The notes beneath the pieces were generated by a model. The model did no database searches. It saw only the letters and a list, made by a program, of their open reading frames with translations, and was not told where the DNA came from. Shown piece after piece: positions 43,380 to 52,184 of a stretch of DNA of 64,000 bases. Each line of letters opens with the position of its first letter. Position 1 is the first letter of the stretch. The position numbers were made by a program, and so were the translations under genes. This DNA comes from JAUXJB01 sp965226855 (GTDB lineage: Bacteria > Myxococcota_A > UBA9160 > SZUA-336). The DNA is taken from positions 1 through 64,000 of the forward strand of contig CBDDEE010000025.1 of the NCBI GenBank assembly GCA_965226855.1. The letters are read 5' to 3'.

Positions 43380-44343
43380 TCAGGCCACCGGCGCCAGGGC
43401 GCGCGACGCCTGGCGAGGATCGGTGGTGGTGGTAAGCAGCGAGAGCACGGGCGTATCGACCCCGCAGTCCACATAGCGCTGGATGTGCTCCCGGCACTGC
43501 TCGGGACCTCCGTGGATGACGAGCTCATCGACCACTTGGTCCGGGATGGCCGCAGCAGCGCCCTTCCTGTCCCCTTGCTTCCACTTCTTCCACATCTCCC
43601 CGAGCTGCTCGCCGCGCCCGAGCCACTCATGGAAGGCGGCGTATACCGGAACATTCAGGTAGGCATTGGCCGCGAAGCGCGCCGCCGCGCGCGCCTCGTC
43701 TTTGTCTTCCGTCAGGCATACGAAGATGCGGGCGACGATCTCCTTGTCCTCTCCGCTCTCCTTCACGTAGGGCACGACGCGCTTCACGTCATCCGCCGAC
43801 AGCCAGTTGATGATCGCCCCGTCTCCCACCCGCCCGGCCATCCGCAGCCATGCCCTTGCGAAGGGCGGCAATCAGGATCTTCGGCTGCTCCTCCACCTTC
43901 GGCGATAGACGGAAGTTCGTCACGCGAAAGGTCTCGTACTCCTCGGTCACCCGGTCTCCGGTGAGCGCCCTGCGCAGGAACAGGGCCTTGTCGCGCGTGT
44001 GCTGGAAGGGCTTTTCGAAGGGGATCCCGTTCCAGTTCTCCACGATGACGTTCGAAGACGAGCCGAGACCGACGACGATACGGCCAGGGGCCGCCTGGCA
44101 CAGCGTCGCGACACTCATTGCCAGCAGCGCGGGCGCGCGCGTGTACACCGGTAGGATCGCGCAACCCAGGCGCGCGTTCGGCGCCCAGACGGAGGCGAGC
44201 GCGAGCGGCGTGAGACCGTCAAACGACCCGGCCTCACTCGTCCACAAGTCTGTGTAACCCAGCGAATCGAGCTCATGGATCCAGTCTCGTTGCTCGAGGA
44301 TGGGAACTCCCTCGAGCGGGATGGTCATACCGTAGCGCTTCAT
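43380..44343 (-). pseudogene. LLM-class (luciferase-like, probably F420-dependent) oxidoreductase, one frameshift
   Basis: About 320 residues once one base is removed near 43848 (an extra base in GGC). Family segments: YGMTIPLEGVPILEQRDWIH, LGYTDLWTSEAGSFDGLTPL, GCAILPVYTRAPALLAMSVA, GRIVVGLGSSSNVIVENWNG, VEEQPKILIAALRKGM before the slip, then LRMAGRVGDGAIINWLSADD and WKQGDRKGAAAAIPDQVVDE after it. The ATG at 44343 has a GGAGG site six bases upstream. It is probably a working gene with one consensus error. Coenzyme F420 use is the family norm, not shown by the sequence. Confidence 0.83.
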
Positions 44344-44389
44344 GTACATCCTCCGTGGGACGCAGCCCGGGAGACCGCATGATACACGA

Positions 44390-45067
44390 ATGCCCGACCC
44401 ATCCGAGATGTCCGCTCGCCTGACACGCGCCTTCTTCGCCCGTCCGTGTCTCGAGGTGGCCCCGGAGCTGCTCGGATGCACGCTGGTCCACCAGCTCGAG
44501 GACGGCACGCAGCTGTCGGGACGCATCGTGGAGGTGGAGGCGTACCTTGGCGACGGCAGCGACCCCGGCTCCCATTCCCACAACGGTCGAACCGCTCGCA
44601 ACGCAGCGATGTTCGGAGCACCAGGCGTCTTCTACGTATACCGCAGCATGGGCATTCACGTGTGCGCGAACGTGGTGTGTGAGCCCGACGGCAGCGGCGC
44701 TGCTGTGCTCCTCCGCGCTGTCGAGCCACGCAACGGGATGGAGTGGATGCGCCGGCGACGTCACAACCGGCCCGAGCGCGAGCTCACGAACGGTCCAGGC
44801 AAGCTGTGCCAGGCATTCGGAATCTGCCTCGACCACGACGGCCGTTCGGCGCTGCGCGCCCCGCTGCGCCTACAGGCGCCCGAGAAGCCCCCCGAGAAGA
44901 TCCTGCACAGCCCCCGCATCGGCCTCGTGAAAGGCGCTGACCTCTGGCACCGTTTCTTCGTCGCCGACAGCCCTTGGCTGAGCTCTTCGCCACTCAATCG
45001 GCGAGCCCAGCCTCTACCCCCTATCATGAGCCGGCCTTGGCTGGGCCCCACTCGAAGAGCGAGATGA
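44390..45067 (+). CDS. 3-methyladenine DNA glycosylase (MPG/AAG family)
   Basis: 225 residues. RLTRAFFARPCLEVAPELLG, RIVEVEAYLGDGSDPGSHSH (catalytic Glu), NAAMFGAPGVFYVYRSMGIH and ELTNGPGKLCQAFGI are conserved in mammalian-type MPG and its bacterial homologues. It removes alkylated purines in base-excision repair. The ATG at 44390 gives a normal N-terminus; a second in-frame ATG at 44408 is an alternative. Its stop overlaps the hemE start (ATGA). Confidence 0.93.
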   Translation: MPDPSEMSARLTRAFFARPCLEVAPELLGCTLVHQLEDGTQLSGRIVEVEAYLGDGSDPGSHSHNGRTARNAAMFGAPGVFYVYRSMGIHVCANVVCEPDGSGAAVLLRAVEPRNGMEWMRRRRHNRPERELTNGPGKLCQAFGICLDHDGRSALRAPLRLQAPEKPPEKILHSPRIGLVKGADLWHRFFVADSPWLSSSPLNRRAQPLPPIMSRPWLGPTRRAR

Positions 45068-46086
45068 AAGCGCGCGAGCGCTTCCTCTGCGCCTGCCTGG
45101 GCCGGCCCGTTGACCGCCCCCCCGTCTGGCTGATGCGTCAGGCGGGGCGCTACCTACCGGAGTACCGCGAGCTCCGTGCAAAGGCGAGCTTCCTCGAGCT
45201 GTGCGCCGATCCGGCTCGAGCTACCGAGATCTCGCTGCAGCCGCACCGACGCTTCGGCATGGATGGCGTCGTCGTCTTCTCCGACATCCTGATTCCCCTC
45301 GCAGGCTTGGGCATCGAGCTCCACTTCGACCCGGGTCCGGTGGTCCGAAATCCGGTGCAGAAGAGCGCCGACCTCGAGAGGCTCGACGGCGACGTCGAAC
45401 AGGCCATGGAGCCGACCTGCGAGGCGATCCGTCGGCTCAAGCGAGAGCTTGGCGAAGAGGCAGCCATCATCGGCTTTGCCGGTGCGCCATGGACGCTGGC
45501 CGCGTACGCCTGCGAGGAGAGGCTGTCCCGCGACGTGGAGCACCTCATGGGGCTGTCGTACAGCGAGCCCGAGCTCGTCGATCAGCTCCTGGACCGGATG
45601 GCGGAAATCAGCGCAGAGGCGCTCCGCGTGCAGATGGAGGCCGGGGCCGACGCGCTGCAGATCTTCGACACCTGGGCGGGAATGCTGTCCGTCGCGCGCT
45701 TCGAGCGCCTTGCGGGACGAGCGCTGCAGCGTGTGCTCGAGCTGCTTCCGCAGCGCAGGCCCCCGCTGATCATCTTTGCGCGGGGCGCCTCGCATCTGAT
45801 GGAGTCGATTGCAGACATCGGGCCCGACGTCGTTTCGCTCGATTGGCGGACGGACCTTGCCGAGGCCGCCCGTCGCATCGGAGAACGCGTGTCGCTGCAA
45901 GGGAACCTCGAACCTGCCGCGCTCAAGGCTCCGCCTGAGCAGATCGAGGCGGCCGTGGCGGAGCTCGTGCGCGCCGGCCGGGCTGCGCGAGGCCACATCC
46001 TGAACCTGGGGCACGGCGTGCTGCCGTCGGTCCCCGTAGAAGGCGTGGCCGCGTTCGTCAGAGCCGCAAAGCGGGCCCGAGCTTAA
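45064..46086 (+). CDS. hemE: Uroporphyrinogen decarboxylase
   Basis: Converts uroporphyrinogen III to coproporphyrinogen III in heme synthesis; 340 residues. Conserved PPVWLMRQAGRYLPEYR (catalytic Arg), VVFSDILIPLAGLGIELHF, GFAGAPWTLAAYACEE, DALQIFDTWAGMLSV and HILNLGHGVLPSVPVEGV. Coupled to the glycosylase gene by ATGA. Its stop overlaps that of the convergent histidine kinase in TTAA. Confidence 0.97.
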   Translation: MKARERFLCACLGRPVDRPPVWLMRQAGRYLPEYRELRAKASFLELCADPARATEISLQPHRRFGMDGVVVFSDILIPLAGLGIELHFDPGPVVRNPVQKSADLERLDGDVEQAMEPTCEAIRRLKRELGEEAAIIGFAGAPWTLAAYACEERLSRDVEHLMGLSYSEPELVDQLLDRMAEISAEALRVQMEAGADALQIFDTWAGMLSVARFERLAGRALQRVLELLPQRRPPLIIFARGASHLMESIADIGPDVVSLDWRTDLAEAARRIGERVSLQGNLEPAALKAPPEQIEAAVAELVRAGRAARGHILNLGHGVLPSVPVEGVAAFVRAAKRARA

Positions 46087-48188
46087 GCTTCCGCGACCTC
46101 CTCGATCAGGCGGCGCTTCGGGATCGGCTTGCTGAGGTAGATGTCGCACCCGGCTGCGATACACTTCTCTGCGTCGCCTTGCATCGCGTTTGCCGTGAGC
46201 GCGATGATCCGACCCCTGTAGCCCGCGTCGCGCAGCTTTCGCGTCGCAGCGTAGCCATCGAGGATGGGCATCTGGATGTCCATCAAGATCACGTCGAAGG
46301 GGCTCCCGGCGGACTTCGCCTCGATGGCGCGCTCGTACGCGAGCAGCCCGTTGCCGACGATCTCGACCTTGGCCCCCGCCAGACTCAGTATCCTGCTGAT
46401 CAGCCGCTGATTGTCTTCTCCGTCTTCCGCCAGTAAGACGCGGACTCCCTCCAGGCTCGGCTCGTCTCCGGCCTCGCTCTCGCCGGGCGCAACCTCTGCG
46501 AGCTTCGAGAGCGCTTCCAGTGGACTCGCATACAGCTCGGCTCCTTCGAGAGAGCCCGTCTCGATCGTGGCCACGAAGCGGCTCCCGGGGGTGTCCTTGT
46601 CGTCGATTGTGACGCTGCCGCCGAGCAGCTCGGCAAGACTGCGCGAGATGGAGAGGCCCAGGCCCGTGCCTCCGAAGAGTCGTGTCGTCGACATGTCTGC
46701 CTGCGAGAAAGGCTTGAAGAGACGCTCGCGATCCTCGGGATCGATGCCGATGCCCGTGTCCTCGACCACGAAGCGCAGCATCGGCTGCTCCACCTCTGGA
46801 GGGGTAACGAGGCTCACGAGCAGTCGGACGCTGCCACAGTCTGTGAACTTGATCGCGTTGCCCAGCAGGTTGAGGAGGATCTGCTGCACGCGGGTCGGGT
46901 CGGTCTGAATCTCTTCCGGGACGGGTGTGTCGTAACCGATCTCGAAGACGAGCTCCTTCTCGGCGGCCCGCGGCTCGATCACCTCTCTCACACGTTGCAG
47001 CAGGTCCGCCGTTGCACAAAGGATGCGCTCGACGCTGAGGTTCCCGGTCTCGATCTTCGATACGTCGAGGATCTCGTCGATCAGCCCCAGCAGATGCTCG
47101 CCGTTCCGCCGCACCGTGCGGGAGTACTCGACACGCTCTGGCTTGGAGCGCGCTTCGGGGAACAGCTCCGCGTAGCCCAGGATCGACATCATGGGCGTGC
47201 GCAGCTCGTGGCTCATGTTCGCCAGGAAGTTGGTCTTCGCTTCGGCAGCCGCCTCCGCCGCGCGCAGAGCCTCGGCCAGCTCGCGGTGCCGTCGCAGCAA
47301 CAGCTCGTGGCTTCTGCGCCGATGCATGACCTGCCCAAGCGTGAGCCCGATGTTGTGCATGAGCGCGACCGAGCGGATCTCGCGTGGTCGGGGCTCAACG
47401 TCAAAGAGCTCGACCACCGCCATCACGTCGTTCGCCACCGAGGCGGGGAACGCGACGGCCGCGCGAACCTCTTCGGAGCTGGGTCTGCCGAACCAGTCCT
47501 GCCCGCGCACGTCTTCCACCCAGAGCGCTTCTCCGCGCTCCAGCACCCTGCCCGGCAGCCCCGCCCCGCGCTCGAAAGCCAGCGAGCGGCTCGCCCTGAC
47601 GAAGTCACTAGCCAGATCGGGGGCCGAGACGTGCCAGATGTCCCCGGGACGAAGAAGACCCGGGTCCTCCAGGTCGACCACGTAGATGTGCCCGATCGGC
47701 CAGCACAGGAACCTGCAGATGAGCTGGCAGCAGGCCGCGAGAGCGGCCTCGAAGTCTCCCTGTCGATCGACGATGCGGCTGATCTGGCCCAGCAGCCGCA
47801 GCTCGGCCTCCGAACGCTGGAGATCGCGGTGGGCATGCTGGTGGGTCTCGAGCATGGCGTCGACGGCGCCCGCGAAGTCCGCCAGCTCGCGGACCTCGGT
47901 CCGGACCTCGGCACACGAACTCGGCTCGAGAGGCGTATCTCTCCCGATGATCTGCGAGAGGGCGGCGAGCGGTTCGAGGGCCAGGCGCCCCAGCGCACGG
48001 TGAGCCGCGAACGCCGCCACTCCCACGACCGCACACGCGAGCAGACCGGAGAGCGCGGCGCGCGGCCACGCCAAGAGTCGCTGCCCCACGACGGTCTCGA
48101 GGCCCGCCGCCACGAGCGCGGCGAGCAGGCCGACGACCGCCAGCCTCACGATCACGGCTCTACGCAGCGTGAGTCCGCTCGAACCCAA
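46083..48188 (-). CDS. Hybrid sensor histidine kinase/response regulator
   Basis: 701 residues. Two N-terminal membrane helices (VIVRLAVVGLLAALVAAGLE and ALSGLLACAVVGVAAF) span the inner membrane. A GAF-like domain occupies about 140-290. The HisKA motif NFLANMSHELRTPMM carries the phospho-His at about 327. HATPase boxes: LLNLLGNAIKFTD, VVEDTGIGIDPEDRERLFKP, GGTGLGLSISRSLAELLGG. The C-terminal receiver has VLLAEDGEDNQR and DVILMDIQMPILDGYAATRK, so phosphotransfer is internal or to an Hpt protein. The TTG start is uncertain. The signal is not evident. Confidence 0.92.
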   Translation of the reverse strand: MGSSGLTLRRAVIVRLAVVGLLAALVAAGLETVVGQRLLAWPRAALSGLLACAVVGVAAFAAHRALGRLALEPLAALSQIIGRDTPLEPSSCAEVRTEVRELADFAGAVDAMLETHQHAHRDLQRSEAELRLLGQISRIVDRQGDFEAALAACCQLICRFLCWPIGHIYVVDLEDPGLLRPGDIWHVSAPDLASDFVRASRSLAFERGAGLPGRVLERGEALWVEDVRGQDWFGRPSSEEVRAAVAFPASVANDVMAVVELFDVEPRPREIRSVALMHNIGLTLGQVMHRRRSHELLLRRHRELAEALRAAEAAAEAKTNFLANMSHELRTPMMSILGYAELFPEARSKPERVEYSRTVRRNGEHLLGLIDEILDVSKIETGNLSVERILCATADLLQRVREVIEPRAAEKELVFEIGYDTPVPEEIQTDPTRVQQILLNLLGNAIKFTDCGSVRLLVSLVTPPEVEQPMLRFVVEDTGIGIDPEDRERLFKPFSQADMSTTRLFGGTGLGLSISRSLAELLGGSVTIDDKDTPGSRFVATIETGSLEGAELYASPLEALSKLAEVAPGESEAGDEPSLEGVRVLLAEDGEDNQRLISRILSLAGAKVEIVGNGLLAYERAIEAKSAGSPFDVILMDIQMPILDGYAATRKLRDAGYRGRIIALTANAMQGDAEKCIAAGCDIYLSKPIPKRRLIEEVAEA

Positions 48189-48256
48189 CGGAAGCCCCCC
48201 TACACACGACCTATCGTCGCCAGGCGGGGATCCCTGAGAGGGAGGAGGGCTGGACC

Positions 48257-49396
48257 TTAGAAGCCCTGCAGCGTCGCGTAGCGGTCGCGGTGGTAGCTGG
48301 CGTCACCCAGCGTAAACTGCGCCACGCGGGCTCGCTTCAGGAATAGGCCGATCTCCTCCTCGTCGGTCATCCCAATGCCCCCGTGCATCTGCAGCGCCTC
48401 GTTCCCGATCTGGAACGCCGTGCCACTGAGGCGCGCCTTCGCCACGCTGGCCAGCTGGGGAAGATCGGGGCGACCCTCGTCGATCGCCTGCAGCGCGTCG
48501 AGCACGATCGAGCGTGCGAGCTCGATCTCCACGAACATGTTCGCCGCGCGGTGCTTGAGCGCCTGGAACGAGCCGATCGGCACTCCGAACTGCTTGCGGT
48601 CCTTCAGGTACTGGAGTGTGCGCTCGTACGCCTCGAGGCAAGTCCCCAGCAGCTCCGCGGAGAACACGGCGGTGGCGCGGTCGAGCACCGCGTCGAGCAC
48701 ATCGGCGCCCGCACCCACCGTACCCAGCACCGCGGAGCGCTCCACCTCGACTCCGTCGAGCTCGACGTTCGCCGCGTTACGGCTGTCCACCATGATCGTT
48801 CGCAGACGGGACACGCCCTCTGCCGCGGCATCGAGCAGGAACAGCGTCAGGCCGTCGCGCTCTCCCGCCTCACCCGAGGTGCGCGCCACAACGACGAGTT
48901 GATCCGCGACGTGCCCATCTAGCACGAAGGTCTTCTTGCCGTGAAGCGTGTAGCCGCTGGCCGTCTGCTCCGCGCGGGTGGCGATCGCGTATGGATCGTG
49001 CCGCGTGCCTTCTTGCAGCGCGAGCGCCAGAATCCACGCTCCCGTACAGACCGCGGTCAGTACGTCCTTGCGCTGGGTCTCGTTGCCACCGATGAGCACG
49101 GCGTTGCCTGCAAGCAGGACGGTCGAGACGAGCGGCGAGGCGACGAGCGCGCGGCCGGTCTCCTCGAGCACGATGCCGAGCTCCGTGTGGCCCATGTCGA
49201 CGCCCCCGACCTCCTCGGGAAAGATGATCCCGGCCCAGCCTAGCTCGGCCATCTCCCTCCACAGCTCGCGCGAGAATCCGTCGGGACTCTTCTCATCACG
49301 CAGCTTGCGCAGCTCCGCCACGGGAGCTTTTTCGCGCACGAACTCTCGGGCCGTCTCCTTGAGCAGCTCCTGCTCTTCCGTCAGTACCAGTGCCAT
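48257..49396 (-). CDS. Acyl-CoA dehydrogenase family protein A
   Basis: 379 residues. LTEEQELLKETAREFVREKA at the start, LGWAGIIFPEEVGGVDMGHT and RTLQYLKDRKQFGVPIGSFQ (FAD-binding), then LQMHGGIGMTDEEEIGLFLKRA near the end. The usual catalytic Glu region is replaced by GGIGMTDE, common in the smaller partner of paired ACADs that form heteromers acting on steroid or branched CoA esters. It lies 15 bases after the ACAD at 49412 on the same strand, supporting a heteromeric pair. The ATG at 49396 is chosen. Confidence 0.92.
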   Translation of the reverse strand: MALVLTEEQELLKETAREFVREKAPVAELRKLRDEKSPDGFSRELWREMAELGWAGIIFPEEVGGVDMGHTELGIVLEETGRALVASPLVSTVLLAGNAVLIGGNETQRKDVLTAVCTGAWILALALQEGTRHDPYAIATRAEQTASGYTLHGKKTFVLDGHVADQLVVVARTSGEAGERDGLTLFLLDAAAEGVSRLRTIMVDSRNAANVELDGVEVERSAVLGTVGAGADVLDAVLDRATAVFSAELLGTCLEAYERTLQYLKDRKQFGVPIGSFQALKHRAANMFVEIELARSIVLDALQAIDEGRPDLPQLASVAKARLSGTAFQIGNEALQMHGGIGMTDEEEIGLFLKRARVAQFTLGDASYHRDRYATLQGF

Positions 49397-49411
49397 CACA
49401 CTCTCCGCAGC

Positions 49412-50623
49412 TCAGTCCGGCAGCCCGAGCACGCGCTTGGCCACGATGTTCAGCTGGATCTCCGAGGTCCCGCCTTCGATCGAGTTGGCCTTGGAGCGCA
49501 GCCACTCGCGCGTCGTGCCGAGCTCTCGCACACTGAAGCCCTCTCCCTCCCAGCCGAACGCCTGGGTGCCAAGCACCGAGACCAGGAGCTCGTAACGCCG
49601 CATGTTCATCTCGGTGCCGTAGTACTTGAACATCGACGAGGCGGCTCCTTGCCCCTGTCCAGCCTTCGCCTCCGCGGCCGAGCGACGCGTCGTCGCGGTG
49701 AAGCAGGTCTGGTCCATCATCTGCTGGGCGATGCGATCCCGGATGATGGGATCCGCGATCTTGCCGTCTTTCGTGCCCACGTACCCGGCCGCCAGCTCGG
49801 CCAGGCCCGCGCCGGCGGCGCTGCCGCGCAGACCAAAGCCCATCCCGCCGATCATCGAGCGCTCGTGCTGGAGCAGCCGCTTCGCAATGGTCCAGCCGCC
49901 GTTCGGCTTCCCGACGAGATTGGCCTTGGGGACCTTCACGTTCTCGAAAAAAGTCTGGCAGAAGGGAGACGAGCCGCTGATCAGCTTGATCGGTGCGACG
50001 GACACCCCCTCGGATTCCATGTCGAAGAGCAAGAAGCCGATCCCGTCGTGCTTCGAGGCATCGGGGTTCGTCCTCACCAGGCAGAAGATCCAGTCGGATT
50101 CGTCCGCCATCGAGGTCCAGATCTTCTGACCGTTCACGAGATAGTGGTCGCCCTTATACTCCGCGCGCGTCTGGAGTCCTGCCAGGTCCGAGCCCGCTCC
50201 CGGCTCGCTGTAGCCCTGACACCAGCGGATCTCGCCGCGGACGATCTTGGGGAGATGCTCCTTCTTCTGCTCCTCGTTCGCGAACTCCAGGAGGACTGGG
50301 CCGAGCATCGAGAGGCCGAAGCTGGACAGCGGCAGCCTACACTTGAGGCTCGCCAGCTCTTCCGCGAGCACGCGTGCCTCCGGGTCCGAGAGCCCGCCGC
50401 CCCCGTACTCGCGCGGCCAGGTCGGTGCAGTCCAGCCCTTCTCCGCCATGCGGTCGAGCCACAGCTTCGCGTCGAGGTTCGCGTAGGTAGCGCGGCGGCC
50501 ACCCCACACGGCATCCTGGGGTTTGCTCCTGTCTCGCAGCGATTCGGGGTAGTTCCCTTCCAGCCAGGTCCTGGTGGACCGTCTAAATGCTTCGAGATGC
50601 TCCAAAAGGGGGTGATCCTCCAT
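49412..50623 (-). CDS. Acyl-CoA dehydrogenase family protein B
   Basis: 403 residues. WTAPTWPREYGGGGLSDPE, IRWCQGYSEPGAGSDLAGLQ (FAD and substrate), KIWTSMADESDWIFCLVRT and the C-terminal NSIEGGTSEIQLNIVAKRVL (catalytic region) are typical of the FadE-like family. Together with the gene at 48257 it resembles alpha/beta pairs in which two different subunits bind one FAD. The pair suggests oxidation of a bulky or branched acyl-CoA; the substrate is not known. The ATG at 50623 was preferred over a TTG immediately upstream. Confidence 0.93.
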   Translation of the reverse strand: MEDHPLLEHLEAFRRSTRTWLEGNYPESLRDRSKPQDAVWGGRRATYANLDAKLWLDRMAEKGWTAPTWPREYGGGGLSDPEARVLAEELASLKCRLPLSSFGLSMLGPVLLEFANEEQKKEHLPKIVRGEIRWCQGYSEPGAGSDLAGLQTRAEYKGDHYLVNGQKIWTSMADESDWIFCLVRTNPDASKHDGIGFLLFDMESEGVSVAPIKLISGSSPFCQTFFENVKVPKANLVGKPNGGWTIAKRLLQHERSMIGGMGFGLRGSAAGAGLAELAAGYVGTKDGKIADPIIRDRIAQQMMDQTCFTATTRRSAAEAKAGQGQGAASSMFKYYGTEMNMRRYELLVSVLGTQAFGWEGEGFSVRELGTTREWLRSKANSIEGGTSEIQLNIVAKRVLGLPD

Positions 50624-50707
50624 CAAGGGGGCTCGCGCCGGGGCCGCGAGCGCGCTTATCGTGCCAGCCGTACCGGGGTTTGTCGAGAGAGGCGCTACGA
50701 TCAGAGC

Positions 50708-51268
50708 ATGCGGACGCTGCGCAGTATCCTCGGACTGGAGACGGAGCGGAAGGAGGGGCGCCAGCGGGCGGACGATGCCCGCGACACGGAGACCGTCGCC
50801 CGGATCGCCGCCGAGCTCGAGCAGCTCGATCCCGACGAGGCGCGCTTCCTGGCGGCCTTCGCCTATGTGCTGGCGCGGGTGGCACGGGCGGACCTCGAGG
50901 TCTCGGAGGCAGAGAACGACGAGATGATCGGACTCGTGCGCCAGCTGAGCGACCTGCCACCCGCGCAGGCCACGCTCGTGGTGCTCATCGCGAAGTCACA
51001 CGCAACGACCCTCGGAGGCACGGAGAACTACGTCGTGACCCGACAGTTCCGGGACCTGGCCAACCGCGCCCAGCGGATCGATCTCATGCGCTGCCTCTTC
51101 GCCGTAGCGGCCGCGGACGAGAACATCTCGTCGGTGGAGAACGCGGAGATCAGCCAGATCGGGACGGAGCTCGGCTTCACCACCAAAGAGGTCGCCGGCC
51201 TGCGCTCCGCCTTTCGCGACCAGCTCGCAGTCATGAAGAACCCTGCGGGCAAGAAGGAAGCCCGATGA
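50708..51268 (+). CDS. TerB-like (tellurite-resistance TerB family) protein
   Basis: 186 residues, all helical. ARFLAAFAYVLARVARADLEV and SEAENDEMIGLVRQ match the TerB helical core, repeated at LMRCLFAVAAADENISSVE NAEI (acidic patch). No membrane segment or tellurite genes nearby, so the resistance label is only a family name. TerB-like domains also occur in DnaJ-associated and membrane-stress proteins. The ATG at 50708 starts MRTLRSILGLETERK. Divergent from the ACAD pair. Confidence 0.8.
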   Translation: MRTLRSILGLETERKEGRQRADDARDTETVARIAAELEQLDPDEARFLAAFAYVLARVARADLEVSEAENDEMIGLVRQLSDLPPAQATLVVLIAKSHATTLGGTENYVVTRQFRDLANRAQRIDLMRCLFAVAAADENISSVENAEISQIGTELGFTTKEVAGLRSAFRDQLAVMKNPAGKKEAR

Positions 51269-51302
51269 AGCAGACGGGCACCTCCGTCCGGCCGTCGAGC
51301 TG

Positions 51303-52013
51303 ATGGCGCTGCGGGCAGTCCTGTTCGACTTCGGCGGCACGCTCTACGACTACGGATCGCTGGCGCGCGCGGAGGGGGAGAGCCTGAGCCAGCTGCTCGA
51401 GTGGGCCGGGATCGGTGCCCCTCTCGAGCAGGTCCGGCTCGCGCAGCGCGAGTCGGCGCGCAAGGTGTTTGCGGACTACTTGAGCAGACCCTTCTACATG
51501 CACAGGGCTCTGTTCGACGACACGCTGCGCGAACTCCTGGCGAGCTTCGGCGTGGACGCAAAGGCGGAGTGGCTCGACCGATACCGGGCAGCGCAGTGGG
51601 AGGGACACGCGCGCGACCTGGAGTTGCGTCCGGGAGTCACCGAGACGCTCTCGACGCTCCGCGCCCGGGGTCTCCACGTCGGCATGGTGAGCAACATAGA
51701 CGAGGATCAGCTTGAGCATCTACTCGAGATCTCCGCCGTACGCCCCTACTTCGACGCCATCCTCTCCAGCGAGCGCGCGGGCTCGTGCAAACCGGACAGT
51801 GCGATCTTCGAGCGGGCCCTGCGCAGCGCCGGCTGCGGGCCACACGAGGCACTCTTTGTCGGCGACTCGCGTCCGGCCGACGTGGCCGGTGCAAACGCTC
51901 CGCGCCTGCGCTCCGTGTTGATCTGGCACCGCTCCGACCGACCCCCGCCAGCGGGGGACCCCGAGCCGGCCCACGTGATCCGCTCCATCCCCGAGCTGCT
52001 CGCACTCGTCTAG
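51303..52013 (+). CDS. HAD-superfamily hydrolase
   Basis: 236 residues. Motif I is VLFDFGGTLYD: the nucleophile Asp is kept, while the second Asp of DxD is Gly, a variant seen in several HAD branches. Motif II is VGMVSNIDED, motif III Lys in SCKPDSAIFERAL, motif IV FVGDSRPADVAGANA. A helical cap lies between. Without the second Asp, acid/base catalysis may be altered, so a phosphatase label is unproven. It follows the TerB-like gene by 34 bases and may share its transcript. Confidence 0.86.
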   Translation: MALRAVLFDFGGTLYDYGSLARAEGESLSQLLEWAGIGAPLEQVRLAQRESARKVFADYLSRPFYMHRALFDDTLRELLASFGVDAKAEWLDRYRAAQWEGHARDLELRPGVTETLSTLRARGLHVGMVSNIDEDQLEHLLEISAVRPYFDAILSSERAGSCKPDSAIFERALRSAGCGPHEALFVGDSRPADVAGANAPRLRSVLIWHRSDRPPPAGDPEPAHVIRSIPELLALV

Positions 52014-52184
52014 CGGGACCCGACACGCGTCCAAGAACACCGCTGCGTGTTGATTGACCTGACAGACCTGCGAGCACGGACCGAAGAACCCGTTCCGATG
52101 TCAGACCTGGGGACCCGCGTGCTAAACTCGGGAATCACCGCAGCCAGGGGCATCTACAAGGGCTGCGGTACGGGAGCCGAATCG

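Noticed and set aside
51303..52013. Phosphatase activity inferred from the HAD fold
   Set aside because: The second Asp of motif I is Gly (DFGGT), so the catalytic mechanism and substrate cannot be assigned from the sequence.
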